Assembly: GCA_900642245.1 (NCBI GenBank)
Contig: CAAAJI010000014.1
Location: 109,660 to 173,659 of the forward strand
Length of the DNA: 64,000 nucleotides
Origin: Fragilaria radians
Lineage: Eukaryota; Bacillariophyta; Fragilariophyceae; Fragilariales; Fragilariaceae
Direction of reading: 5' to 3'
The notes under the pieces are model-generated. The model ran no database searches, had not been told where the DNA came from, and was given only the letters and a program-made list of their open reading frames with translations. Position numbers and translations under genes: made by a program. Of the stretch, positions 45,196 to 56,068 are shown one piece after another. How positions within the stretch are numbered: position 1 is the first letter of the stretch; every line of letters begins with the position of its first letter.

Positions 45196-47309
45196 ATGAG
45201 CAGCAATAGCCAAATTACGAAAGGAGTTCCATCCAATGAGAATAACAACCAAAGTTTTCGCGATGATGCATCTTTCAATCTTACAATTCCCGCCATAGAT
45301 ACCGTCAATGTCATTGGTAACAAGGGGGCTGTAGCATATGAAGAAAATCGAAGTTCCGTCCAGCAATCTCGTGATAATTCTTTTACAGGAGGAAACGGCA
45401 ACATCTCTCAAATTTTAACAGACTCTAACGTATACTTTCGCGAGGATGGAAAGTTGGTACGAAAAGTGAAGCGTGTACAGAAGGTTACTTCACCATCTTC
45501 ATTGAAATCGACTTCATCTCATCTCGATACTCCGCCCGTACCCCTTTCTCCAGTGGCTACTTCAATGATGCCAACTCCGATAGGCTCCCAAAATTATCAA
45601 CGAAATTCCCATGATGTGGCTGTGTCAGTTGTCACCACTTCGCTCAATGCAATCGACGCAATAACAAATGAAAAAACAGTTACCAGCGATAATAACGAAA
45701 TCAAGAATCCATGGACTTCAGATCCAAGCTTTGAAGAGTCGATCTTCTCATCTGATAAAAGTCATCAAGACACAGTGGTGTCTTACATGGATGTATTAGG
45801 ATCTTTTTCCAAGAAGTCAATGGAATCTTTACAAGTTCCAGTGATAGCTGATCGACCATTAGGAAATGTTGTTAAAGAAAAGCAAGTGTTGCCAATGCCA
45901 ATACACCCTCCTCCAAACCAATCTACAGCTCAAGTCCCTTTCCCCGTGAGTTCTTTGGCTACAGCATCAGAGGTGAACCGCTTTCATACGCCTTCGAAGT
46001 CACGAGATACAGTGCAACCAGCTAAATGCGAGGTGCAAGCACCTCCGACGTTCATCGATACTCCGCTTCGAAGTAATGCTCGTCAGACGACTGAGCCTAA
46101 TGGTGTTGAGCCTCTATCCTCTATCTCAAATCCGGCGTGCGATGTTGATGTATCATCTCCCAATTCCACCATGGTGGCACAGAAAGCTGAATACCAGGAC
46201 GACCTGTCTTACGCATCTTCATCATCGCATTTAGATCCAGAAAAAACTTGGTCCAATCGATTGGTTGGGATGTCACCACGAGGATTTCGGCTACCAGAAA
46301 GTGTTGCTTCACGTACACGTAGTCGTGTAGAACTAGAAAACATGGATTGTGAATCCGTTGGAAGTCGTAAGTTCTACTTATTGCACGTATCTTTGTCTTG
46401 CACCATGAGTCTATTTGTCCAACTTTTCAATATATTAGTTTGACTCATTTTCTTCGTTTCTCGAAACAAAAAGATCGCAGCTTTCATCAAATGACGGATA
46501 CTGACGCTATTGTCTTACATGCTACGTTTGCCCAAAAACGAGTCAAAGTTGTTCAGCTGCTATTTTTTGGATTGGTTGGGATTTTATTGGGCTATCTTGG
46601 ATCTTTCTTTGTTCAATCTAGTTGTCACTTCCTTAATGCTTCCGTAGTTGTTGGAGCAGACGCAGAGGTATTTGTACTACATTATGGACTTTGGAAATAT
46701 ACTCCAATTGATAGCGCCTATCAAGGGTATTCCTATTGTACTCAATACGATGATGAATATACTTCCGACGTACCGTTAATTCCACGCGTTGCAGGCATAT
46801 GTTGCATGGTGTCGGGAGCTTATGCCCTCATTGTGTTGTGGACTTATTTGATCTTTGGAAAAGCCACCTATAAGCTCTGGAACTGGGCAATTGTCATGGC
46901 GACTCTTGCGTGCCTAGGACAAGCCCTAACCTTCTCCTTTATCACTGGTAGCCTTTGCCAGAGATATCAGTGTTCGTTAGGACCTGGAGGATACCTGAGT
47001 CTTTTCTCAACATTGGGTTGGTTTATTTTAGCGTTTGAGATGTATTATAACAAGCCAATGTCAATGATGATGTCGCATATTTCACCAGGAGGACCTGGAG
47101 GATCTGTCATGACCACGTTGGAAATGAAGGATTTTGCTAAAGGAGCAAGAGCATATGTTCAACGATTATCATCGACCAGGGAAGAATCACTTCCTACTCT
47201 CAATGAGCTACAGAGAAAGCGAGATGGGACTAGCTCTTTTGGTAGAGGAATGATGGATCTTAACTCTATTAAAAGATCTGGCTCTTACAAACCACCCATT
47301 TTTGCATAG
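45196..47309 (+). CDS. Uncharacterised four-TM protein with long Ser-rich N-terminal region (two exons)
   Basis: Exons 45196-46366 and 46474-47309 are joined in phase 1 across a 107-base intron (GTAAGT...AAAG), giving about 668 residues. The start is the ATG at 45196 (MSSNSQITKG). The first 390 residues are polar, rich in Ser, Thr, Pro and Asn, and probably disordered and cytosolic. Then follow four membrane segments: VVQLLFFGLVGILLGYLGSF, VAGICCMVSGAYALIVLW, WAIVMATLACLGQALTFSF and YLSLFSTLGWFILAFEMYY. The loop after TM1 has two Cys and a Tyr-rich stretch, likely luminal or extracellular. The tail is basic with NELQRKRDG. I recognise no named family. In block A only the flanks of this gene remain. 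Confidence 0.7.
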
Positions 47310-48437
47310 AGCAATTTATCGAAAGGAATAAAAACATGCCCTTACGCTAAGGTTTGTATGTTGTATTAAGGAATCATTCTTTTTCTTTTCTTTGTAGCAA
47401 ACAATATAGGAGTTTAAATTCGGACTAAATAAGTCAATGTTAGTTACAATAGACTGATAACAAATTGCTTGATGAAATAAGTTGAATTTTCGGCTGTAAG
47501 ACCCGTCCTTTCAATTTATTCATTACCAAGTCTTGCGCATTACATGACAAACTTTAGAAAATCATTTTCTCCCGAGATACATTTTATCAAGTTTCCCTGA
47601 CATGGCTAAATCCATTTGTTGCTGGGGTGGGGACTAGAAATACAAAAAATGTCATAGAAGTACACCCACTTATTTTCACAATCTTACATGTATGGAAATC
47701 AAAGTGACAGAATACGGTTACACGCTGACAATTTCCTGCACCATCGGCAACAATGTGGGAAATTCCAATGATTGCTAGATTTGCATCACTTTTTCCATAA
47801 ATATACATGTTGCAAGGTCATGATGCTCATGTTGCTCAATATTGTTTCCACCATCTTTACTAAGGGCTTTTATCACATGAAATCGATTTACGTTGATGTT
47901 CCATTACATAACAAGAATATACCTCCGTGATCTATCTATATTTCCGTCGCGTATAAGGATTCCAAGACAACCATCTTCACTGACAAGGCATTTTGATGGC
48001 AGGTGTACAAGCATTCCGTCTAATTGATGCCAACTCTTTTAATAGTTCTCCAAATCTTCTAAGAGTCTTGCCATTTCAAGAAGAGTGGTAAGCAGTAAAG
48101 GCAATACCTATACATATAACCACTGTAATAAGTGGGTTATGGAACTGGAGTCGTATTTCTCTGTACATTTCCACAATAAATTGACTTTTCTCGTGCTTGT
48201 AACATGCCTAAATTGATAATGCGAACTTGTGTCATAAAATGTAGATTTAACGGATTTTTTGCAATAGTATGTCAATTTCTAAAAACTCACCACTTACATT
48301 TACCTAAACCGATTATCTGAAACTTGGTACAAGCTACCGTACATCTTTTCAGTCACTTCCAATGTGCAAAACTAAGTATCAATAGCTGCGTATTGATTCT
48401 CGATGCTTAGATATCCTTCATTGATTGCCGTGTTTAG
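47310..48437. other. Intergenic after the four-TM gene
   Basis: No gene is seen. 47834-48018 is the downstream end of block B and matches 33514-33710. The minus frame at 47587-47808 is not convincing. Confidence 0.5.
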
Positions 48438-48689
48438 GTAAACGAAGATGGTAACAAAAAAGTATGCTCACAAGAGGAGCTTGAAAGTACCACTCCGGAT
48501 GAAATTGTTTGGTTGATGAACTTACGTTATTTTAGATTCTCTGATTCAGCTCTTGATGCAAATTCAAAAGTTCCAAGACCAAACATGCTCCAATTTTACT
48601 TCCTTCATGCTAAATTGTTCGATAATGTGGAATTGTCCACGGATGGATGGACGCCGAACAAAGATCTTGGAAGTTCATTGATTGATTAA
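48438..48689 (+). pseudogene. Possible transposase relic (piggyBac-like), 83 codons
   Basis: A plus-strand frame without an early ATG runs from 48438 to the stop at 48687-48689 and reads like protein: CSQEELESTTPDEIVWLMN, LRYFRFSDSALDANSKVPRP and KLFDNVELSTDGWTPNKD. LRYFRFSD followed by a P-rich spacer and ELSxDxxxxPxK recalls the region around the first catalytic Asp of piggyBac-type transposases (LRYLHFND ... LSIDExMxPFKG). The catalytic setting is not preserved. The similarity is from memory of the motif and may be chance. Confidence 0.3.
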
Positions 48690-49576
48690 GCATGTGAAGA
48701 AAAAAGAAGCAAGATAACCAGGTTCAAATTCAATGACAAGTAGAGCAGTGACCAAAGAAGCATACATCAACATTAAATTCAATTTTGTTTTACAGCATAT
48801 TTTATCTATGTTAGTGTTGCAGTTCTTAGTATGATTAGCATTATTTAATTGCCCTAGTAATTGGTGCTTGTCAAGGGGAAGATCATGGTAAAGCTATTCG
48901 TTTGTTAAGATATGCAAATCTCAATTTTCGTTTCAGTTTTTAACTGTATTTATGATGCATGAGAACATGAAATACGCAATTCATATAATTATTGCATAAC
49001 ATTGGTTTCTTCAACTATACAAAGTCCAACAGGGTTCTGTGGCTAATGTAGCATACCAAGGATTGAGCAGTTGCATTGGAAAAGTATGCAGAGAGATGTT
49101 GCCACTCCATGTATCGATCTGGGCCAAAGTCATATTGCTAGTGATTCTGTTCTTGTTGCCGTAATTTTTAGGGGAATTGCAATTACTGTCAAAAGTCAAC
49201 ATAATGTTGATGCTGGTGGAAAGTCAATATTATTGCTTTGTTGACTATACCAATGTGTATTCTTTGCTTGCATAAGAATTAACAAATTGAGACAAATGAC
49301 AATAGCATTGGTCCGTAAGAGTAATGAGGTTTAATCCAGAAATATATTAGAATTTAGATTTTGCAATTTAACCACCAATGGCATGACAGATCTTTTCTTG
49401 ATTCAAAGTACTACCGTCATTTATCTTTGCAATCCTAAAGTCATTTAAATTACTGCGATGTAGTAAAATTTTGCCGTTTCGCAATAACGCATAACGGTGC
49501 AATAATTACTTTCAAATTTAAGAAATTCAAAATACAACTCTGCACCTTTGACATCGAATATTCCTGTGAAACAAAC
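48690..49576. other. Intergenic upstream of NCAPG2
   Basis: AT-rich sequence with no gene or repeat recognised. Confidence 0.5.
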
Positions 49577-52500
49577 ATGTCAACTTGTGATGGAGCAGTC
49601 AATAGTGATTTAGCACGTCAAGCCCTATTTGATGCGCTAGAAGTCTCAGGATCGATTGAAACCATCATAGATTTATTCCTGTATCATTCTCCACAAATTT
49701 GTGATTGTACTAAGGATCAACGTGCATCCTTACTTCGAAATGTTAAGACGATGAAAAAGGCTCCTGCTCGACGATTCTTTGATGGGATTAGAAAAAATTT
49801 AGAAGTCATCGAAGGCGACCAACTTTTTTTACCTCAATCGTGTTCGCCAGAGGATCTAAGTGACGAAGAACTAGATCCGCAGGTGCTTGATGAACAAGCT
49901 AGGCAAGCGCTTGACTTTCTTAAGGTGGCTTCAATGTGCATGGAAACCTACTTGGAGGGAGTTCTAGAAAGAAATGGGAAAAAGTCGACCCAAAGTATTC
50001 ATGTAATTGATGAAGTCTTTCAAGTGATGCAAATCCTTCACAATTGTCTTATTGCACTTCAAGCTAGCAACGAAAAGGGTATTGCGGTACAGCAAAAAAT
50101 TTCAAGCTTATGTGAACTTTGGTGGAAGCATCACTTTCAGGATCGTGAATGTATGGTCACGCAGCTCCTCCCGTTGCTTCTAGCAAAGTCACTGGACGAA
50201 CGATCGACCAGAGCTGACATCAATCGCTTGTACGCCGTTCGTCATGCACTCGATGCCATAGATTTCGAAGATAACAATAGTGCCGATATTAAACGCTTGA
50301 TGACTCGAACTGTCTCATCGCCTCTCTATATCAAAACAGCTGAAGGAAACAAGCTGATCTCGTATCTATTTGAACATGTTGCCTTAGAACTCCATGAGGC
50401 TATCCGCGTACAAATTCCTGACGCGAAGAAGGCAACATTGGAAGCCTACGGAGAGATATACTATCGAGCGTGGAAAGAATCATCCGATCCTAGTATAATT
50501 GAAGAAAATATACTACAAGATCTAGCTTACGCAATCATTCATGTTGGAAATGCAAGTATGGCAAAAGCACTAAAGACAATCCTAGGGCCATTTCATCAAG
50601 GTCAATCAACACCCACCGTCAAAGAGGTCTTACACCGTATCTATGGGCCAATTCTATGGAGATCGCTCCGTGCTGCCAATCCTCGCGTCCGAGTCAATGC
50701 AGCTTCAGTTCTGGGAGTGGTTTTTCCGTTAGCAGATGGGATCAACATTGACAAATCGGTTCACAAGGCGATTGCGGCATTGCAACATTCAATGCAGGAT
50801 ACAGATCCACGAGTCCGAGTAGCAGGATCTGAAGCGACTGCCACAGTCCTTGTAACTCTTTGGGATGCATTACCGCCCACGGAAATTCGAAGTCTACTCA
50901 ATCAAATTGTCGTAGAGCATGCATCTGATGTTTCATCGTCAGCTGTTCGGATCGGAGCGTTAAATGCCATATCAATGCTTCTTGAAGCGGAGCAATCTCG
51001 CGCTGTTTTACGATCCATCTTACCCTCCTTGGGAAATTTAATTCATGACAGGGTCGAACGCGTGCGTCTGGCTACAGTGAGACTGTTGCAGAAAATCAAA
51101 ACAATCCCCGGAATCAAATACTACCACGTTGTACCAGTTCCACATCTTTTGGCGCGTATGGTAGAGGAGGGAAAGCCCCCGAAAAGTCATTGTAATGCTG
51201 TTGCCTCAGAAATTACAAATCTGATAATGAATTCATACTTTCCACAGAATGTAGCAACAAGTGATCAAATCCATCGCACTGTGCAGTTCTTGAGCACGGA
51301 ACCAAGGGCAGCAGCAATATTTTATGCGAACCTGTCAAATCATCTTGCCATCAATTCAGTTGCAAAATTAGTTGCAATGCTATTAAAGTGCCTTATCGAA
51401 GCATCGAAATCACATGCTGAACATCGTAAAAAACGTCATTTCGGAATGCAGCAGCAAAATCCTTTACCTGTTGGTAATGAGCATTACACAGAAAAAAAAG
51501 ACTCTATCTCATCTAAAGATACTTCTCTCATGGCCTCAATATCTGAAACTATTTGTTGTCTCTGGGATTCAGTAAGTTAGCAATAGTTAAATGGTTGCAA
51601 ATATTCAACCTTTCGCTAACCCTTTTAGATTGAGAACGATCTGGAGAAACCAGAGAACAAAGTCTCCCGTGAATTCTTGCTTGACTCCTTTTCTGGCGCT
51701 GTCTTGGCAAATATACATTCTCATTTTCAAGAAATAGCATTACGCTGCAACAACTCGACACAGAAAGATCGGATAACACTTGAAAATTGTAATCGGGTTT
51801 GTGCTTCGATACTTCGATGCGCAGGTTGGCTACCTCCGGAAAATGTACAAGGATTAGCTCAACAGATCACGTTAAGAATCCAAACGATTGAGGGTAAACA
51901 AGATAGTATTACCCCCCACATTGCCTTATTGTGTCTTTGGGGGATGACAGAAGAAGTAGCGACATCGCTCGCTGGATCAATTCTTAACGCATTTGATGAA
52001 GATGATCTCACTTTTGAACCTATATCCAGTGGAAGAAAACGGAGAAGTAGACGTCAAAGCCGTCAGAGCGCCTCACTTACGGATAGCGCATTAATGGTTC
52101 CCTCGCTTCCTTCCCTCGTTGCGATGGAAGTAATTGAATGTATATTACGTGGCGCTGATCCAAGTAGCGTTGCAGCCAGAAATGCCATCCTTTCTTCAGC
52201 CTCCGCTTGTAGCGCGATAGAGAAAGCTCTTGAAATGGCGACGGTTTTTGCAGAACGTGTACTCCTTTGTAATTCAGCCCAAACAATCCAACTTAGTTCA
52301 ACAGATGTTGAGCTTGTCCTTCGTGCTTGCGAGGCATATGGCCGTCTTGCCCTTCATAAAGAAGCATCTACAAACAATTCTGATGAACTCAGTGCTCAAG
52401 CAAAGATTTTGTTGAATTGGACTACGGAGAGAGTGATCCCTGCCATTAACGGTCAATTTGAGAGTGGCGTCACCACTCCATTTCGAAGTCTCGATTTGTC

Positions 52501-53410
52501 ACGAATATCACTTGTCTCTGACACACCCGGCTCCCCGGGGAATATTCCACCACAGTCAAAACGTACAGATCGAAAAAGCACTCCTCAGAAGCTTGACTCG
52601 AGTTTTGCGCTTGAAAGATCGATCGTTGATACCAGCTTTACACAAGCACCAGGATTATTTTCAAGAAGTGCCGCTATGTCGCTACTTCATTCGTCATGCG
52701 TGATATTTTCAGAATGGCTCGTTGTCGGCGGCGCTGGTGCAAAAGAGATCGCCAATGCAGCGCAAATTTGGACAAACGCTCTTTCTCGTAATGACATCAA
52801 GGTGCACGATTCGATCTTTCCGACACTTTTACGTCTTGCCGTTCATCTCTGTGCAAATGGCTGTGAATTTTCCTTGATTGAAAGCTTATTCATATACTGC
52901 GGCGAAAGCGATATTGAAGTAGATACATTACTATTCCAACAGGCTATCAAGGCACTTATTTTGGGCCGTGATTCCGATGGCATATCAACACTTGGTGGCT
53001 TACTTTCATCTCTCATCAATTCAGCTAAGTATATCATTAATCAAGGAGAAAATCTCATTGTGTCTTCCGAAACAGATCCTCCAAGTGATTGGAATGAAGT
53101 TTTGGGGTTCAAAGGAGGAAACTTGATACTGGCGTTTGATATCATTAATTCAAACAAAAATGCTTCTGTTACTCTTGCAGAGATGATTGTTGCGGCGCTT
53201 GAGACGCAATCTGACAAAGAGGATAGTAATGCTATTTTACTTTTTTACATCCGATGCATCTGGTTTATGTCTGAAAGAGCCATTGATCCCATTAAATTTC
53301 AAGCAATATCGAGAAAGATACATGCAATAGTTTCAATTTGTAGCAATGACAAAGTTCAGGCTTCTATGAATGCCTTTATCATAACTTGTCAGCCTCATTC
53401 TTGCCATTGA
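49577..53410 (+). CDS. NCAPG2: Condensin II complex subunit G2
   Basis: Exons 49577-51571 and 51629-53410 are joined in phase 0 across a 57-base intron (GTAAGT...TTAG), giving about 1258 residues. The start is the ATG at 49577 (MSTCDGAVNSDLA). CAP-G2 is the HEAT-repeat subunit that joins the kleisin of condensin II in mitotic chromosome compaction. HEAT repeats are clear at residues about 360-540: NPRVRVNAASVLGVVFPL, DPRVRVAGSEATATVLV, SSAVRIGALNAISMLLE and VERVRLATVRLLQKIKTIPG. The sequence IKYYHVVPVPHLLARMVEE matches the animal KFWKI.P.EHLL.RL region. The N-terminal DQRASLLRNVKTMKKAPARRFF and the 1258-residue length also fit. A basic stretch RKRRSRRQSRQS near residue 780 may be a nuclear localisation signal. 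Confidence 0.85.
51572..51628 (+). other. Intron of NCAPG2
   Basis: A 57-base intron with a GTAAGT donor and CTTTTAG acceptor joins ...LWDS to IENDLEKPEN without a stop; it is the shortest in the window. Confidence 0.85.
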
Positions 53411-53992
53411 AGGACCTATGAAGTGTTGGCTCCTATAGTGACTAAGGCAATTAAGATTTTATGTTGGCTAAATTGTTTAGACTAATTCTATGAATGGAGA
53501 TTTTCATTTTGTCTATAAAGAAAATTGTTGGATTTTCCCACAATCCTTGCATTGGCATAGAAAAAGCATAATATCATGAAGTTGAGAAGTGAAAGTAGAA
53601 AGAGAAAATGACTTAAAACGTGGATAGGACATTTTATTGTTGCATCCAGTGAGTAGTTTATGTATGAATGTATGCCTAATGGAAAAATCACCATATCTTC
53701 AGAGGCAATGCAGTCGTAGACGGCAGAAAAGTCGCACAAATGCGTATGCAGAGCGTTGAGGAAAATGTAAAGAGTAAATTCAAAGAAAATAATTTAGTAC
53801 TAAACAGCCTTTGCTTAGGAATCAAATCCGCATGCATGAATTGCTACTCAATATAAACGGATGTAAAGTAACGTAAAGTAGCTAGTAGAAGAATCTTTCC
53901 ACAAAATGAGCGTAAACATCATTAAAAAAATGATTCAAATTGTTGGGACCGGGACAAAGAAATAAATCGTGATTTGAGGTAGATACCTCGCT
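53411..53992. other. Intergenic between convergent genes
   Basis: About 580 AT-rich bases between NCAPG2 and the FkbM gene. The minus frame 53488-53739 is not convincing. No repeat is seen. Confidence 0.5.
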
Positions 53993-55175
53993 CTACTGGA
54001 ACGTATTATTCCTCCCATTCCATTTCCACCACAAATTGACTTGCTGTCCCTTTCCTGCCACCTTTGTTAGAATTAACGTCACAAGTTCTTTTTCGTCGCG
54101 GTAGTTCGGCAATCGTGCTGTGGTTGGACCGGACGAAAATCCTAATCCATGTAATCGATAACCAGATTTTTGAATGAGTAGGATCATTTCTTCATTCTGA
54201 CGATTGTCTCGTTTGCCAGATACTTCCATCAATATGTTTTCCACAATACCAGAGCGTAATAACTTTTGAGCACCCTGAAATACACTTGGTTCGAATCCTT
54301 CCACATCAACTTTTAGAATTACGATTGGAGATGGTTTCGACCGGAAGAATCCCAAGGCATCTGCCAAGCCATCGAGTGTGATAATGTCTACGAGTTGATT
54401 CTGTCGTAGAGCTTTCCGTTTTCTCCTGGGCACTCCCTCTAATGAAACAGTGGCGGCACCAGGATTTTTCCCCATAAATAAACGAAGTTGAGTCACGAAT
54501 GATCCAACACCATATTGCCTTAGGTTGATACTACCACGTTTGGATGTTCGACTTCGTATATCCGTCTCCAATGCATTTGTCCATCCATTCAAGTACATGG
54601 ATTCACATTGTCGAATAATATTAACAGGATTAGGTTCAAAAACATCGACATGATGTCCATTTGCTGCACTGAGGAAAGTAAACCAACCTATATTACCTCC
54701 AACGTCTATAACACGACTATTTGGCGTGGACCTTCTCAAAATTTTCGTGAAGACATTCGTCAAGTCTTCTTCATAGTAAGAACCCTTATCATAAACAACT
54801 TTTGTTCCAGAATTAGGCACGATATGAGTAGTTACGGAGAAATCATGAATGTCTTATTCATAAATCCTTACCCTTTCGCATGGGATCGTATTCCCAATTG
54901 TTCATGGATATAAAGAAAGGTGGATTGGTCGTAGTCCTTCGAGCATACATATGATTCTCATTAGGATCCAGGATTTCTTTGTCGTTAATTTGAATCCGTA
55001 TCCTTGAACAATTTACAACATCCATGATAGTTCTGTTTTCATGGATGCTCGCGATCGCATACTTTTGTGCTTGGATGATGACGATAATGAAGCATAACAG
55101 AAAAAAGGAGAATCCTGGACTATTCCGCAACATGACCAAATGTGTGTCTCCCGAAGCAAATTTAGGAGAGAGCAT
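53993..55175 (-). CDS. FkbM-family methyltransferase with N-terminal signal anchor (two exons)
   Basis: Exons 55175-54872 and 54798-53993 are joined in phase 1 across a 73-base intron (GTAAGG...AAAG), giving about 369 residues. The ATG at 55133 (MLRNSPGFSFFLL) is an equally good start and places the hydrophobic anchor FSFFLLCFIIVIIQA at the very N-terminus. The enzyme would transfer a methyl group from S-adenosylmethionine, in this family usually to a hydroxyl of a sugar or small molecule. Visible motifs are the SAM-binding RVIDVGGNIGWFTFLSAANG, the acidic end of the next strand VDVFEPNPVN, and the family signature LKVDVEGFEPSVFQGAQKLL. The C-terminal HGLGFSS region is typical of long eukaryotic forms. 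The anchor suggests Golgi or ER location. The substrate is unknown. Confidence 0.82.
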
Positions 55176-56068
55176 ACATTACAATATTAGTAGATAGGTA
55201 GGGTTGGTCTCTATTTCCGTACACGGGAATAAAGTCGGAGTTTTTTGTCCCCGAAAAAAAAATGACTACGATATTGAAGAGATATCCTGTTTGCCTCCTA
55301 CTTAGCTTTTCCAAAGTAAAAATTCCGACTCTTTTTTTAAAAAAAAAATCGGCTTTGCTATTGGCATATTTTGTGTCTTGAAAGTCTCCTCTAGATTTCC
55401 AAATCAACCGCTATTTGATAGGACGGACATGTTGACAAACTCCCTAGCTGAATAATTCAATTTCCACAATCGTACTCATTGTGTATATCCATGACTTTTG
55501 ACACTTTCGCCGAAATTCCAATGTCAAAACATTCCTGCATCGCGATGTCATTAACATTCCAATACTTTGCATACTTTGAATTTCTGTTTGGAAGCTATTT
55601 CTAGCCAACTCATTCTCTCTTAATCTTTGTTTTTGTATTTTCTAAGTTTTGTTTACTTGCTTCATTGAGGTATCTTTTGTACTTATTTGAATTCCTCTTA
55701 GCCTGATAATTGTCTTCATAAATTTTCTTAAAAATAATTTAAAATCTTTATTATAGTCTTTGAGATCTTTTGTGACAAGCAACTTTGGATGCTGGAAAGA
55801 CTTCCTTTAACCCTTTTTAAAATATCACGTGGCGTCAAAAGGAATGTTCAAGGAATGGAATGTAATATCCACTAGTACTGTTCCACTGGATATTGACATG
55901 AAAGATTTTGGAATTCCTACAATCCTATCCTCTCGGGACATGTGAGGACGACGACGTCGTTCGTGTCAATCGACGTCTCCTAATTTTCTCTCTGTGCAAT
56001 TACATGATTTACACAAGTTGATTTCTCCGTAGGGCATAAAAGAGAACGAGAGCAAGAGATAGATCATC
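55176..56068. promoter_or_regulatory. Divergent upstream region of FkbM and GH5-like genes
   Basis: About 890 bases separate two divergent start codons. Homopolymer runs of T and A occur near 55240-55350. A GC-richer stretch with GACGACGACGTCG lies near 55948. No defined promoter motif is recognised and there is no gene. Confidence 0.4.

Noticed and set aside
48715..48735. GGTTCAAATTC, like a tRNA B box
   Set aside because: The upstream 60 bases cannot form a cloverleaf, and the downstream acceptor half is missing.
54280..54310. GGTTCGAATCC, like a tRNA B box
   Set aside because: It lies inside the FkbM methyltransferase coding sequence. No matching A box, anticodon arm or acceptor pairing was found around it.
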